64,000 nt of DNA from Paenibacillus sp. FSL R7-0204 (GCF_038002225.1 NZ_JBBOCA010000001.1:5394001-5458000), one strand, 5' to 3'. Shown: positions 9,421 to 18,754, numbered from the stretch's first letter. Notes: a model not told the origin generated them from the letters alone. Numbers and translations are program-made.

Positions 9421-10305
9421 ATGGATTTGCGTAATGACTGGCATAACTTTCTGAAATCACAATTTAAAGCATACACTTTTTTAAAAAAAGAGGATTACAA
9501 TAGCTTATCTCTTGATGAAGTTAGCTTAGTTTACTTCAATTGGTCTCGTCTTCTTATTCAGCCAGTTAAAAGAAATGTTCATTACTCCAAAGAATTCAAA
9601 TGCCCAAAAGCAATCAAAAAAAGGTTAGAGAAGGTAGTTCAAAAAATACAATTGGGTCAGAATTTAATACCGCACCAAACACGCAGCCTGAAAAACCTTT
9701 ATTTTAAAGACCCCCTCTATTTTGACTGGGGAATTCAACATCTGCATTTAGGAGATACGATTGAAGCAGATGGTTTTGTTAAGCGAGAAAAAACTAATGC
9801 TTTAAATGATTATTTACTATACGCGTCTTTTACAGAGCAAGATGCTTTTCTAGTTCAAATTATGGATCACGCTTCATTTAACAAACAAGAATTAGCAAAA
9901 ATAATTCATCGAAACTGGCCTAAAACAATAGAACGTTATAAAATTAATGGATTTTCACCATCAGCTCCAATTATTACTGATAAAGATATAAATTATTTTA
10001 GAAAATCAGGGGCATCAATCTTTATTGAACTTGATGATAATGCCGTTTATGGTCCAATGGGCGGAGGAATTAGTACTAATAGAACTAGCGAAAATACAAT
10101 TTACCAAAGTGATTTTTTCCATTTTAGGATTGATAAAATCAAACAAGAAATTTCTAATAATATCTTTAAATATGCTAATCATGTACGGGAAACTGTAGGT
10201 CATATACCAACTGAGATGGAGTTTATTTTGAATATTGATATCAAAAACAATTTTTCTGTTTACGAAAAAAATTCTAATATTAACTTTCGGTTTGAAGGCT
10301 TTTAA
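9421..10305 (+). CDS. Unknown 294-residue protein
   Basis: No family recognised with confidence. The visible pattern is WGIQHLHLG at about 103-111 followed by a KREKTNAL and a LLYASFTEQDAFLVQIMDH block, then a glycine-rich YGPMGGGIST segment. There are no membrane segments. The first ATG is at 9421, but it has no Shine-Dalgarno. The best ribosome site, AAGGAG, is 37 nt upstream and faces in-frame ATC, ATA and ATT codons at 9388-9399, so the real start may be a non-AUG codon. It is flanked by defence-type genes and AT-rich like them. Confidence 0.6.
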   Translation: MDLRNDWHNFLKSQFKAYTFLKKEDYNSLSLDEVSLVYFNWSRLLIQPVKRNVHYSKEFKCPKAIKKRLEKVVQKIQLGQNLIPHQTRSLKNLYFKDPLYFDWGIQHLHLGDTIEADGFVKREKTNALNDYLLYASFTEQDAFLVQIMDHASFNKQELAKIIHRNWPKTIERYKINGFSPSAPIITDKDINYFRKSGASIFIELDDNAVYGPMGGGISTNRTSENTIYQSDFFHFRIDKIKQEISNNIFKYANHVRETVGHIPTEMEFILNIDIKNNFSVYEKNSNINFRFEGF

Positions 10306-10376
10306 TTGAATTAGAAGTCACTTAGCCTATCCGATCAAGTTCTAAGATAAATTAAGTTGGCCAATCACTAATACCT

Positions 10377-10410
10377 ATTACAATTATTACAATTATTACA
10401 ATTATTACAA
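10377..10410. repeat. 9-bp tandem repeat, 3.8 copies
   Basis: ATTACAATT is repeated head to tail three full times plus seven bases. It lies in the 394-nt gap 10306-10699, which otherwise holds only the terminator at 10562. It looks like a simple slippage repeat. Confidence 0.8.
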
Positions 10411-10561
10411 ATGATAATAAATCACCAAATGGCGCTTAAGCATAAAAGGACTCATCCTAGAATAAAATTTGATGCAATGCAACTGCGCTGGCTTTTATAT
10501 AATCATCGGATAAGAGAAATTTTCGTTTATCGGTGAAACCCACTCTCGAATTTATCACACG

Positions 10562-10593
10562 AAAAATCCTTCCCGTGCATAGGAAGGATTTTT
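10562..10593. terminator. Bidirectional rho-independent terminator
   Basis: AAAAATCCTTCC (10562-10573) pairs perfectly with GGAAGGATTTTT (10582-10593) around 8 nt. The A/T flanks allow use from either side, most likely ending the minus-strand gene at 10700. Confidence 0.8.
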
Positions 10594-10699
10594 TAATCAA
10601 ATATAAGGGCTAATGAAAAGTCTGAGCGTAATCCATTTCATAAAATTCCTTATGCAATTAAGTAGTTAAACGATGTGCGAATACTTATGCATTATCACT

Positions 10700-11161
10700 T
10701 TAGAGTTTTTGCTCAATTTCCTCGGTGAATTTGTAGAAAGCATTCTGCAACAATGGAATTACTCCGTTTTCTCTTTCTAAATATCCGACCCAATCCCCCT
10801 GTAGGAAATGATTTCCGTGTGCCAATCGTTCATGAAAAATATCATAATAACTCTTCGCATTATTTTTAGCAGATGTTAAAAGCAGTTCCAATTCTTCTAC
10901 AGACATAATCTGTGGTCTCAACGAAAATAAGTACTCCACGGTGCCATTTTCGGATTTCATATTGGGAAGAATGTTATTGTCGTAATACCACTGTGCATTT
11001 GCCATATACAATTGTTTATAGGTAACAACGGCCGCGATTACTTTCTTATTGTGATGTTCGCCAATAAGAGGTTCAAACACTCCGCTGTGAATTAAATTAA
11101 CCGCTGAACATAGTTGGTCAAATCCGTTGCTGATTTTTCGAGATGAATTATCAGATTTCAT
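10700..11161 (-). pseudogene. C-terminal part of a PD-(D/E)xK-like protein split by an in-frame stop
   Basis: This 153-codon frame is exactly in register with the upstream 11192-12226 frame; ten sense codons and one TAA separate them, with no frameshift. Read through, the ECK motif of the upstream part continues into this part, as expected for a nuclease whose active-site strand is followed by helices. The ATG at 11161 has no Shine-Dalgarno. I read this as the 3' half of a single ~508-codon gene broken by one nonsense change, not an independent gene. A short translated product by reinitiation cannot be excluded. Confidence 0.65.
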
Positions 11162-11191
11162 AGAATTCTCGGTAGCGATATATGCACTGTA

Positions 11192-12226
11192 TTAAATACC
11201 CTTGCATTCAATCAAGAAAATGTAATCATCAAACACCAGCATAATATCACAGATTTTTTTGTCTGTCAGATTTCTAAGCTGCTTCTCTGTAAAAACATGC
11301 TTATGGGGTAAGAACTCCTTAAGCAGCGTAATAATGTATCCCTCAAAGTGATGGCCAAACTCCATTCCAAAATCGCTTTGGATATCTTTTTTACATAGAT
11401 CATAGATCCCATTAGTAGCCTTTTCCATAAACAATTCTTCATGAATGATTAAGTAATCAGTTTCATTGAGTTTAAGCATCGGCTTTTCCACAAATACGCC
11501 TTGAAGATAGGTTTCGTAAAATAGAGAAAAGGTCTGCCCAACCTTATCATCAATTAGGCGATTAAATTCTTTGATCTCCACAGGTGAGATGGAATTAAGG
11601 TAAAAGAACGTGTTCATGGTCTGCTCAGAAGCCAGGCGTTGATACAATTGTAAAAAACGAGGCAACGGAATACCTTTACCCTGTTTATATATCACCGATG
11701 AGATGGAAAAGCCAATTTGTAGCCATTCTTTAAAAGAGATTCCATATATATCCATCACGTATTTTTCACTTTTCGGATAATGCTTTTCTGTAAATAACAG
11801 AATCGCCCTGCCAATGGAATTAACTCCTTGACTACGCTGAGCAAAAAATTGTTGCCGTTGTAAATTGATAAAAAAGGGCTCTACACCATCCTCTTTAGTT
11901 AAGAAGTACTCAGCAACAGGGTCAAAATATTGTCTATAATGGTTAAGCACTTGTTGTAACTTTTTTTCAGTCAGGACTTCAGTTCGGTTTGTATTATAAA
12001 ATGCACAATTGGCTTGAATTGAATGAAGCAGGAAATGAATGGGATATCGCCCCATTAAACGATGATTTTGAAAAGAGTCATGTATCTTCATTGAAACTGC
12101 TTCAGCGTATTGATCTGGCGGGAATTTCTTCAGCATGGATTCGAGGCGCTCACGGAATCGCTCTGCTTTGAATTTCATTGAAATTGCATTATCCACAAAG
12201 GCACTTCCTATTCCGTTTGTAATCAA
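11192..12226 (-). pseudogene. N-terminal part of a PD-(D/E)xK-like protein, truncated just after ECK
   Basis: A mostly helical protein of up to 344 residues ending KICDIMLVFDDYIFLIECKGI. The D-(x)n-ECK pattern is the catalytic core of a PD-(D/E)xK nuclease, but TAA follows three codons after the core lysine, while the same frame stays open to 10700. Start: the TTG at 12226 is abutted by AAGGA with no spacing; GTG at 12196 has GGAAG 7 nt upstream and is more likely. If the stop is real in the genome, the nuclease lacks its last ~150 residues and is probably inactive. Confidence 0.65.
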
Positions 12227-12306
12227 TCCTTAAAAAATATATCTGCTAAAACTGCTGATCATATAAGCAATTACAGAATAACATTTATTGTTGCTGCTCT
12301 CTTTAA

Positions 12307-13728
12307 TTAATTTTTATGCCTTTCATTCACTTCTCTAATTTGGTTTCTAATTATTAATGGTTCAATCCTTTCTCTTGTTCGCTCATGAATAAAATCTTCA
12401 TCAAAACCTAGTTCTTTAAGGATATAGTATTCAAGAATACTACGAAGTAAATGATATGCTTCTATTAAATCATTTCCTTTAAGAGCTTTTTCTTCTTGTC
12501 TTAAATTATAATGAGTGTAATAATTTCTAGTGTCCGCAATTACCTTAGGAAAATCTCTATGTTTTATCCTAGAAGTATAGAAATGAAACTTGAAATCTGC
12601 CGTTAACAAGTCGGCTAATCTACTTCTCAGCGCAATTCCTTTATGGCTTCCCTCCAGAAGGAATTTTCTATCACTCTCTTTATACACATCTGGTCTAATT
12701 GCAATTACTGCTTCAACTCTTATTCTAAAATCCGCCAATGTTCCGTTGCATAAAAATCGGGAATGATAAGTTTCTAATGCCTGAATCATATTTAGAAAAT
12801 GGCGACTAGCCGATAATTCCTGATTATACAAATCATCAATGTACAACTCGATTACGGGCTCTATGATTGTTGATGACTTCTGCCAATGTGAAAAATCGGC
12901 GTTTTCAGATAATTCATTTAAATTGAAAAGATATTTTGTATTACTTTCGTCATTTTTTTTATTTGTTTTATTTAAGCTTCGAGTTAATGCATGAACTATC
13001 TCTATAGGTCTTATTCGGGTCCTCTCATCATCAAACTCCCATATGATGGCTGGTGATTCTGCAATCATTTTATTAAATTCGAGTGGCAAGCCTATTGCAA
13101 TTTCAATAATTCTTTTCATTTTCATAACTATATCTATAAACCAATTCAATGTATGAAGTGATTCAGACTCGACTGTAAGGTATGGAGTTTGCTCCAATAC
13201 AATTTTTTCTTTCATCAGATTAAAAAGTGGATAGTTGTAAGTTAAATAATATGACAGGGTATATTCTTCACATGTATAGATTTCTATCGGGTTTACATTT
13301 TTCAATTCAATGAGCACATTATCCTTGCCAGCATCAGGCATAATATAGTTTGATACATTACCCCATTCAATTATTTTAGGAATACTGAGTTTTATTTTTG
13401 AAAACACTACATTTTCCTTATGATCAAATGAAACACCTTCTATCATATACTTTGCTTGGTATCCGTATATATCTTCAGTGCCAACCTTACTCTGCGTTGA
13501 TATTCTTGAACAATCAATAAGAGTGATTTTTGCTCCATTAATTGTAGTTCCCTTAATTAAAGGAATTTCAATTGGTAATTGAAGGTAACCCTTTGGAGCA
13601 CCATGGTTAGGTATTCGAATGTAAATAACAATCCCACCTGCATCTCTATTTAAATAAAGATCTCCATGATACTGAGTAATATCGTCCTCAAATGTCCAGT
13701 ATCCAGATGCTGAAAAATTAACTTGCAT
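12307..13728 (-). CDS. ApeA-like HEPN-domain antiphage protein
   Basis: A 473-residue protein. The N-terminal ~200 residues are beta-rich (ASGYWTFEDDITQYHGDLY) and resemble the ApeA N-terminal domain. The C-terminal half is helical and ends with the HEPN nuclease motif Rx4H as RNYYTHY (Arg401, His406 in this numbering), followed by a long amphipathic helix. In known ApeA systems this single protein gives abortive defence by cleaving RNA. The start is ATG at 13728 with GGAGGGG 6 nt upstream. It is a standalone gene in the island. The family call rests on domain order and motif. Confidence 0.78.
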   Translation of the reverse strand: MQVNFSASGYWTFEDDITQYHGDLYLNRDAGGIVIYIRIPNHGAPKGYLQLPIEIPLIKGTTINGAKITLIDCSRISTQSKVGTEDIYGYQAKYMIEGVSFDHKENVVFSKIKLSIPKIIEWGNVSNYIMPDAGKDNVLIELKNVNPIEIYTCEEYTLSYYLTYNYPLFNLMKEKIVLEQTPYLTVESESLHTLNWFIDIVMKMKRIIEIAIGLPLEFNKMIAESPAIIWEFDDERTRIRPIEIVHALTRSLNKTNKKNDESNTKYLFNLNELSENADFSHWQKSSTIIEPVIELYIDDLYNQELSASRHFLNMIQALETYHSRFLCNGTLADFRIRVEAVIAIRPDVYKESDRKFLLEGSHKGIALRSRLADLLTADFKFHFYTSRIKHRDFPKVIADTRNYYTHYNLRQEEKALKGNDLIEAYHLLRSILEYYILKELGFDEDFIHERTRERIEPLIIRNQIREVNERHKN

Positions 13729-13947
13729 TAATATCCCCTCCAATTACACTATTAATATCGCTCAACAAATTGTAATACAGTTAAACAATAATTTTTCTTG
13801 AGCATTGGGTTGTCGCCACTTCCCATTCTAGTTTATTTTAATTTATCGTCCGAGCACCTCATTTAATTCAGACAAGACTGGGATAACATTATTCACTCTA
13901 CTCGCCACTCATTCAAAGCGGTTTATCAAGATTAAGGGGTGTTTCTT

Positions 13948-14481
13948 TTGGAGATTATTATTCCTACACTTAGAGTGACTTTTAGCAAAGAACAATTACA
14001 CGACTGGATAAACGGGGATCGAGAATACTGTAAGGATTCATATTGCAGGAATTTAACAGGCTCAAAAGGGTTTGGCGAATATATTGCGGGAAAATTTTAC
14101 GAATCATTAGATTATCGATGGATTCATCACGATTTTAATCTTTTAGGCGGAAACAAGCCAGGTAAATATCCAGAAGCCGAAACGATATTACGCAAACACT
14201 TCGGAGATGTACGATACGAGAGTGGTCGAGGGTACTATCCAGCTTTTTCTCAATTTGTGAAGGCTGAAGAACCCGATCTTTTGATTTACAAACCTGATTT
14301 CTCCGAGATCCGATTCGCTGAATGTAAGAGGTTGGACACACACGACAAATTACGAGAGAGCCAGATCAGAGGCTTAGCCCTTTTGAGTTTATTATTTAAC
14401 TGCACCGTTGAGGTAATCGAAATTGTCGATGAATCCAAAACTCAGCTTAATGAACCTCAACCTGTGCTGTGGAAGTTTTAG
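13948..14481 (+). CDS. Small PD-(D/E)xK (VRR-NUC-like) nuclease-type protein
   Basis: A 177-residue protein. The core is EEPDLLIYKPDFSEIRFAECK, with Asp in PDLL and ECK about 16 residues later, then a QIRGLALLSLLF helix: the D-ExK-Q layout of VRR-NUC/Holliday-junction-resolvase-type nucleases. The start is TTG at 13948, 8 nt after AAGGGG; a GTG at 13939 overlaps the ribosome site. It is a single gene with no obvious partner. Nuclease activity is inferred from the motif. Confidence 0.6.
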   Translation: MEIIIPTLRVTFSKEQLHDWINGDREYCKDSYCRNLTGSKGFGEYIAGKFYESLDYRWIHHDFNLLGGNKPGKYPEAETILRKHFGDVRYESGRGYYPAFSQFVKAEEPDLLIYKPDFSEIRFAECKRLDTHDKLRESQIRGLALLSLLFNCTVEVIEIVDESKTQLNEPQPVLWKF

Positions 14482-14741
14482 TCAACCAGACTCAAGATGT
14501 AGTCGTTCCAAGGACTCACCAAAGACGTAATTTAGCCTTCGTGCCGATCTTAGTTTAGAAGATCTCCAAATGTACTGTGTTGATCAAAGTCCATTGTAGG
14601 AGAAAATTAGGCATTAACCAATGATCAGTTGATAAGTTATCGGGCTCCGTTAAGTAGATGTCTCAGAAGGGATTATATAATTTTACGCGAATTACAAGCT
14701 GCGCCCCTATGATGGGAATATAGCTAAGAGGGTATACATAA

Positions 14742-15392
14742 ATGAAAACAAGTCAATTTAGAAAGTTAATCAAGACAAATCTAGCGCCCGCATTACATGA
14801 AGTTGGTTTTTCAGGAACAGATCATCATTTTGTTAAAGTTGACAACAACCATGTAATACACGCTATTGTTATCCAGGCTGATAAGCATGGTGGCTCTTGC
14901 GTTGTTGAGCTAGGGGTTCATTTCGATTTCCTTCCAAACCCTTTGGGGGAATTTATTCCTGCCAACAAACTAACCGTCTATGACTGTGAATTCAGAACCC
15001 GATTAGTTCATCAGCTAACCTGGTTTCAGTCAAATGTTCTACGCAAAAAGAAAAGTGAAGCTTGGTTTCGATATGGCGATACAGAAGATGAGTCAATGGC
15101 TGTAGTACATAAAATGAAAGAAATGATTGTTCGTCAGGGGACAAAGTACTTCGCTCAATTCAATGATTCCCCTCATGTAATAACCTCGATAACAACGAAC
15201 GAGTTATCTCACCGTACGAAGATACTAGACAGCTATGGAGCGCCTTTGGATTTAAGATTAGCCTTGTTAATCGCACGAACACATGCTTTTCTCGGAAATG
15301 CTGTAGAAGCCGCCAATTTCGCTCATTGGGGACTTGAAAACATCGGTAACGCAACAGGGTTAATTCAGGATTTCACAGAACTAGTTGATTAG
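14742..15392 (+). CDS. DUF4304-like protein
   Basis: A 216-residue soluble protein. The opening (FRKLIKTNLAPALHEVGFSG, then an aromatic beta strand and a VVELGVHFDFLP block) resembles DUF4304, a family of unknown function common in Bacillales. The start is ATG behind GAGGG. The 260 nt before it hold no gene. It lies just upstream of a small membrane-peptide gene broken by the IS. Confidence 0.6.
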   Translation: MKTSQFRKLIKTNLAPALHEVGFSGTDHHFVKVDNNHVIHAIVIQADKHGGSCVVELGVHFDFLPNPLGEFIPANKLTVYDCEFRTRLVHQLTWFQSNVLRKKKSEAWFRYGDTEDESMAVVHKMKEMIVRQGTKYFAQFNDSPHVITSITTNELSHRTKILDSYGAPLDLRLALLIARTHAFLGNAVEAANFAHWGLENIGNATGLIQDFTELVD

Positions 15393-15431
15393 ACTAAGGG
15401 GTAGTTTAACATTACCACAAGGAGGATGGAT

Positions 15432-15555
15432 GTGTGTTCATTAAGTGAAGACTACCAATATCATAAAAGTTACTTTATTGCTGGGAACCCTTGGTTACCA
15501 ATAATTACTATTGGTATTTTAATTATTTCCATTGTAATTATCTACAAGTTATTAA
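15432..15555 (+). pseudogene. Small single-pass membrane peptide gene interrupted by the IS4 element
   Basis: AAGGAGG at 15419-15425 is followed 6 nt later by GTG, then SLSEDYQYHKSYFIAGNPW and a hydrophobic helix. Removing the IS and one TTATTAA copy joins 15555 to 17066, and the frame closes as IVIIYKLLRKKH with TGA at 17077-17079, giving a 45-residue peptide with a basic tail. The intact reconstruction, perfect ribosome site and positive-inside ending argue that this was a real gene until the insertion. In its present form the frame runs into the IS end. Confidence 0.65.
15549..15555. repeat. Left target-site duplication of the IS4 element
   Basis: TTATTAA, repeated exactly at 17059-17065 directly outside the other inverted repeat. 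Confidence 0.85.
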
Positions 15556-17058
15556 CTCAACTTTCGCAGCACAAATCTCCAAACAAACCCTTGATATAGC
15601 TGGGTAAACTAGAGATCCAATCTTGTAGTTGACAAAAAACAGCTGTTTTGTTCTTCTTGGTTTTGGCCTCTGACATTTCGAGAAATAAACTCATGAGTTG
15701 CTGAAGCGCGGTCTGGAAGTCCAGATCGCGAACTTCATCTGCAAAGAGGAAAAAGAGTCCTCCCAGTGTCCGGTCATCACTCGATTGACGCCGTTCGTAT
15801 TCCATTGCCAAATAACGGCTGAACACAATCGTTGTGTGACTGATCAATTGGTCGAAGGAACGGCCTTGAAATTCGGTACCCAGTTTCAAATAGCTTTTGG
15901 TGACTTTGAAAAAAGTCTCTATACTCCAGCGCATACCGTAGATTCGTACAATTTCAGCAGCATCCAGCGTTACGTCTGTACTTAAAATCGCCAGCCATTC
16001 CCGTTTTTTATTCCGGTTACGGACAAAAACAAGCTTCACGGGCAGATCACAGGTCGTGTGTACGATGACGGAGCCTTTGATGTCTTTTGAATTGGACTTC
16101 GGAAGGCTTTGAAAAACTTCACTTAGCGTCATTCGCTTGCCTTGAACCAGATAGCGCTGTTTCATTTCCTTGACCATACCAATCACAGCGAGGCCTTTGC
16201 CTGTGAGCTGACGAAGCAGTGGAGCTTGCGTAAACCAGCTATCCATGAGTACGTAATCGGCGGTGAATCCTGCACGTAAAGCCCGTTCCAGCAAGGCAAC
16301 AACGGCATCCGGCTTCCGAGAAAAGGCCTCCATTCGACGTTTGTACCCGTTGCTGCGTTTCGAGAGATTCGAAGCCATTTCGCACAACCGATTGGCCAGT
16401 TTAGCTGAAGACAGCATGGCAAAGTCAAGCGGAGCGAAGCTAAAACCGTCCGACCAGCCCAGGGTTAGCATGGTGTAACCTTTGGTAAATTTGCCCGTGG
16501 AATGGTCAAAGACTCGTGCCAGTAACTCTGCTTTTTTGCTCCGGTTTCGGCTCAAAACGGAATCGTCGATGATGAACACTCGTACACGCGTAGATGAAAT
16601 AAGCGATTCGAAACCCTGCACGGTGCGAAGACTTAAGGTTTGCAAAAAGCGCCGCCACGCAAAAGAAGCTTGATTCAAAAATCGATAGATGACATCTTTG
16701 CCGGGAAGATCTGCTCTACGGTCACTTTCCAGAAGTCGAAACCAGTTCTTTCCTTCGAAGACCAAAGAGAAAACGATTTGAAAAACCGCTAGACTCGAAA
16801 GACCAAAGGATTTGGAAATGCCTGCGTGCCGTAAGGCTTTCCCGATGTGGAGCGAAGCAAAAAGTTTGGAAAAGCGAGACTGTTCAGACAGGGAATGTTG
16901 TTGTACCATAGTGTTACGCACCTTTCTTGTTGGCATGGTTGATTCGACACTTCCATGATACCAAACAAGAAGGTGTTTTTTGTCAATAGAGACCAATATA
17001 TTGAATCCTTCTTACGCCCTCAACGGTTTATGACAATATTCCAGGTGCGAAAGTTGAG
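15556..17058. mobile_element. Complete IS4-family insertion sequence (1,503 bp)
   Basis: Both ends carry the perfect 13-bp inverted repeat CTCAACTTTCGCA (15556-15568; complement at 17046-17058). A 7-bp direct target duplication TTATTAA flanks it at 15549-15555 and 17059-17065. One full-length DDE transposase gene fills it on the minus strand, and its TGA lies inside the left repeat. Seven-bp duplications fit the ISPepr1-like group of IS4. Exact ends and an undamaged transposase suggest a recent insertion. Its composition is visibly less AT-rich than the island around it. Confidence 0.93.
15557..16909 (-). CDS. IS4-family transposase (DDE)
   Basis: A 450-residue transposase. The acidic residues are in FIIDDS (first D), LMDSWF (second D) and the IS4 signature Y-x2-R-x3-E-x6-K, present as YGMRWSIETFFKVTK. 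The chosen start is ATG at 16909 with AAAGGTG 9 nt upstream; the frame remains open to a TTG at 16996 but with no ribosome site there. It appears intact and probably active. Confidence 0.92.
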   Translation of the reverse strand: MVQQHSLSEQSRFSKLFASLHIGKALRHAGISKSFGLSSLAVFQIVFSLVFEGKNWFRLLESDRRADLPGKDVIYRFLNQASFAWRRFLQTLSLRTVQGFESLISSTRVRVFIIDDSVLSRNRSKKAELLARVFDHSTGKFTKGYTMLTLGWSDGFSFAPLDFAMLSSAKLANRLCEMASNLSKRSNGYKRRMEAFSRKPDAVVALLERALRAGFTADYVLMDSWFTQAPLLRQLTGKGLAVIGMVKEMKQRYLVQGKRMTLSEVFQSLPKSNSKDIKGSVIVHTTCDLPVKLVFVRNRNKKREWLAILSTDVTLDAAEIVRIYGMRWSIETFFKVTKSYLKLGTEFQGRSFDQLISHTTIVFSRYLAMEYERRQSSDDRTLGGLFFLFADEVRDLDFQTALQQLMSLFLEMSEAKTKKNKTAVFCQLQDWISSLPSYIKGLFGDLCCES

Positions 17059-17065
17059 TTATTAA
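17059..17065. repeat. Right target-site duplication of the IS4 element
   Basis: TTATTAA, identical to 15549-15555; it marks the right edge of the insertion. Confidence 0.85.
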
Positions 17066-17291
17066 GAAAGAAACATTGAATAGTTTCAGTTGCAATTGAA
17101 CTTCAGTAACGATATTGGGTTAGAGTTTCCTTGGTTGCCATTTTTTGTTCAGCAAACGCGCTGGATAGCGTAGGAAAATCGTTAAGTTGGTTAAAGCTCC
17201 AATTCCATTCAGAGACCTGCAATATATTTGGGTAATATAGAAACATTTCAGAGCACACCACTTGGTGGGCAGAACATTATGGGGTGACTAA

Positions 17292-18218
17292 ATGAGGCAT
17301 GCTTACGCTAAAATAGACGGCACTATATTGCATGAAGGTCGTTACATTAATGCTGATCGATTCTATGAAGACTTTGCATTATTGATTACCGAACAAGGAT
17401 TTTCTCATATGAATATGGATTTCCTAACCCCTTATCCTATTTATAAGTGGTTGACACGTTATTTTCATGGTTGGGCAGCATTTGAATCTTTGGATGGCAC
17501 TAAAGGATTTATTGATTACAGCCATCAAAATTCTATCTATTTAGATTTTGATGGATTTGCTAGATTTTCATCTGATGGAGTAGCCTCTTATAGTAAAAAC
17601 GGTCTAAGTGGAATCATAGATCAGTCTGGAAATATAATTTTAGACCCTACCTACACCAGAGTCGATGTATTTTCGGAAGGTTTTGCACTAGTAGAAATAG
17701 ATTCTAATTTCGGCTTTCTTAACACTAAAGGTGAAGTTACTCACCCAGCAGTATGGAATAATGCCCTATTCTTCAAAAATGGTCTGGCGGCCGTATCTAA
17801 TTCCAATAATAAATGGGGTTGTGTAAATACAAACGGAGATTTAGTGATTCCAACGAAGTATTCTTTCCTTGGAGCATGCGATGATGAAAGAATCTGCTTC
17901 CAAAAAGGGAGAAAATATGGATTTTTAAATATGGAAGGGGAAATAGTCATCCCTCCTATATTTGAAGAAGTGGATGGATTTTCTGAAGGATATGCAGCAG
18001 TTCAAGTCAATAAAAAGTGGGGAATTATTGATACCAAGGGTGATTTCATTGTAGAACCCGCATTAGAAATGGCTAGACGCTTTTACCATGGGTGCAGCAT
18101 TATTGTAAAAGATAACACTGTCGGATTATTATCACCTAATGGTGAAATGACGATGTATCCGCAATTTCATTACGTTGACTACCCCTATAAAGATATAATG
18201 TCAGTGGTATTGGAGTAG
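17292..18218 (+). CDS. WG-repeat protein
   Basis: A 308-residue protein built of short beta repeats with the WG-repeat signature: NKWGCVNTNGDLVIP, RKYGFLNMEGEIVIPP and KKWGIIDTKGDFIVEP follow each other in the C-terminal half, with more degenerate copies before. WG repeats form propeller-like or solenoid structures and are often found in predicted effectors and toxins, but no catalytic domain is visible here. The start is ATG with GGGGTG 6 nt upstream. There is no signal peptide. Confidence 0.8.
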   Translation: MRHAYAKIDGTILHEGRYINADRFYEDFALLITEQGFSHMNMDFLTPYPIYKWLTRYFHGWAAFESLDGTKGFIDYSHQNSIYLDFDGFARFSSDGVASYSKNGLSGIIDQSGNIILDPTYTRVDVFSEGFALVEIDSNFGFLNTKGEVTHPAVWNNALFFKNGLAAVSNSNNKWGCVNTNGDLVIPTKYSFLGACDDERICFQKGRKYGFLNMEGEIVIPPIFEEVDGFSEGYAAVQVNKKWGIIDTKGDFIVEPALEMARRFYHGCSIIVKDNTVGLLSPNGEMTMYPQFHYVDYPYKDIMSVVLE

Positions 18219-18359
18219 TCTCTTTATTATACTACGTTAAGGGATACGCTATGAGGAAGGTAACCATGCAAATGTTTATTTTAAGATAAGCGTCTCTCCA
18301 TAGCATACTCGTTTTTGAAAGAGGGTTACTTCCTCAGAGTATTTATCATCGGCAGGATC

Positions 18360-18583
18360 TAACGGCGAACATTAGTTCAATGGCAACAGCGGCGACCAAG
18401 ACTTGGGTAATAAAGTCTTGGTCGCCGCTTCTTCTGTTCTTGATGAATATCCTTCCGAACATTCTTTAATTTCAAACGCAAATAATAACTATCGTTACTT
18501 GAATTGCCGATGAGCTGTATCTGCTTATTATTTGATTTTTCTCACATAGATGATCCCCTATCCATATGTCTACAGTGACACCA
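18360..18583. repeat. Duplicated hairpin element, copy 1
   Basis: About 225 bp alignable with 21825-22070. It opens with GAACATTAGTTCAATGG and a 15-16-bp perfect stem (GCGGCGACCAAGACT at 18389-18403 and its complement), followed by a T-rich tract. It continues through a shared block around AAATAATAACTATC to CATATGTCTACA. Three of four stem substitutions between the copies keep pairing as G-U wobbles, which points to RNA-level selection. The distal half contains a decayed minus-strand coding relic. Confidence 0.7.
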
Positions 18584-18675
18584 ATTCGGCCTCTGATTAA
18601 AATCATATGTTCGTTATCTAACTCGTATTTCCATATTGAGTTCGTCTCATTTTGTGGATAAACTCATGAGAACAT
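18472..18675 (-). pseudogene. Decayed coding relic inside hairpin element copy 1
   Basis: Read on the minus strand, the open stretch contains WKYELDNEHMILIRGRIG, then VDIWIGDHL and IISRYSSSAIQ. A one-base shift is needed to continue as SNDSYYLR and VRKDI, which also occur in the relic at 21923-22122. No start with a ribosome site is present. It looks like the 3' remainder of a gene of which two copies decayed. The family was not recognised. Confidence 0.4.
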
Positions 18676-18725
18676 GCGTACTTACAGTGAAAATCCTGTG
18701 GACAAGCTGTTAATAAAAAAAAGTA

Positions 18726-18754
18726 TTTACAAACACAATATATTGGGTTACCAT
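18726..18754 (+). promoter_or_regulatory. Putative sigma-A promoter before the small-gene module
   Basis: TTTACA (-35) and TACCAT (-10) are separated by 17 nt, 40 nt before the first 43-residue gene. Confidence 0.4.

Noticed and set aside
10377..10410. Possible CRISPR-like repeats
   Set aside because: Units of 9 bp without spacers; a simple tandem repeat.
18366..18400. tRNA-like sequence (AGTTCAATGG with AAC, as in a D arm)
   Set aside because: No acceptor stem, anticodon loop or T arm follows; instead a long hairpin begins. It is treated as part of the duplicated element.
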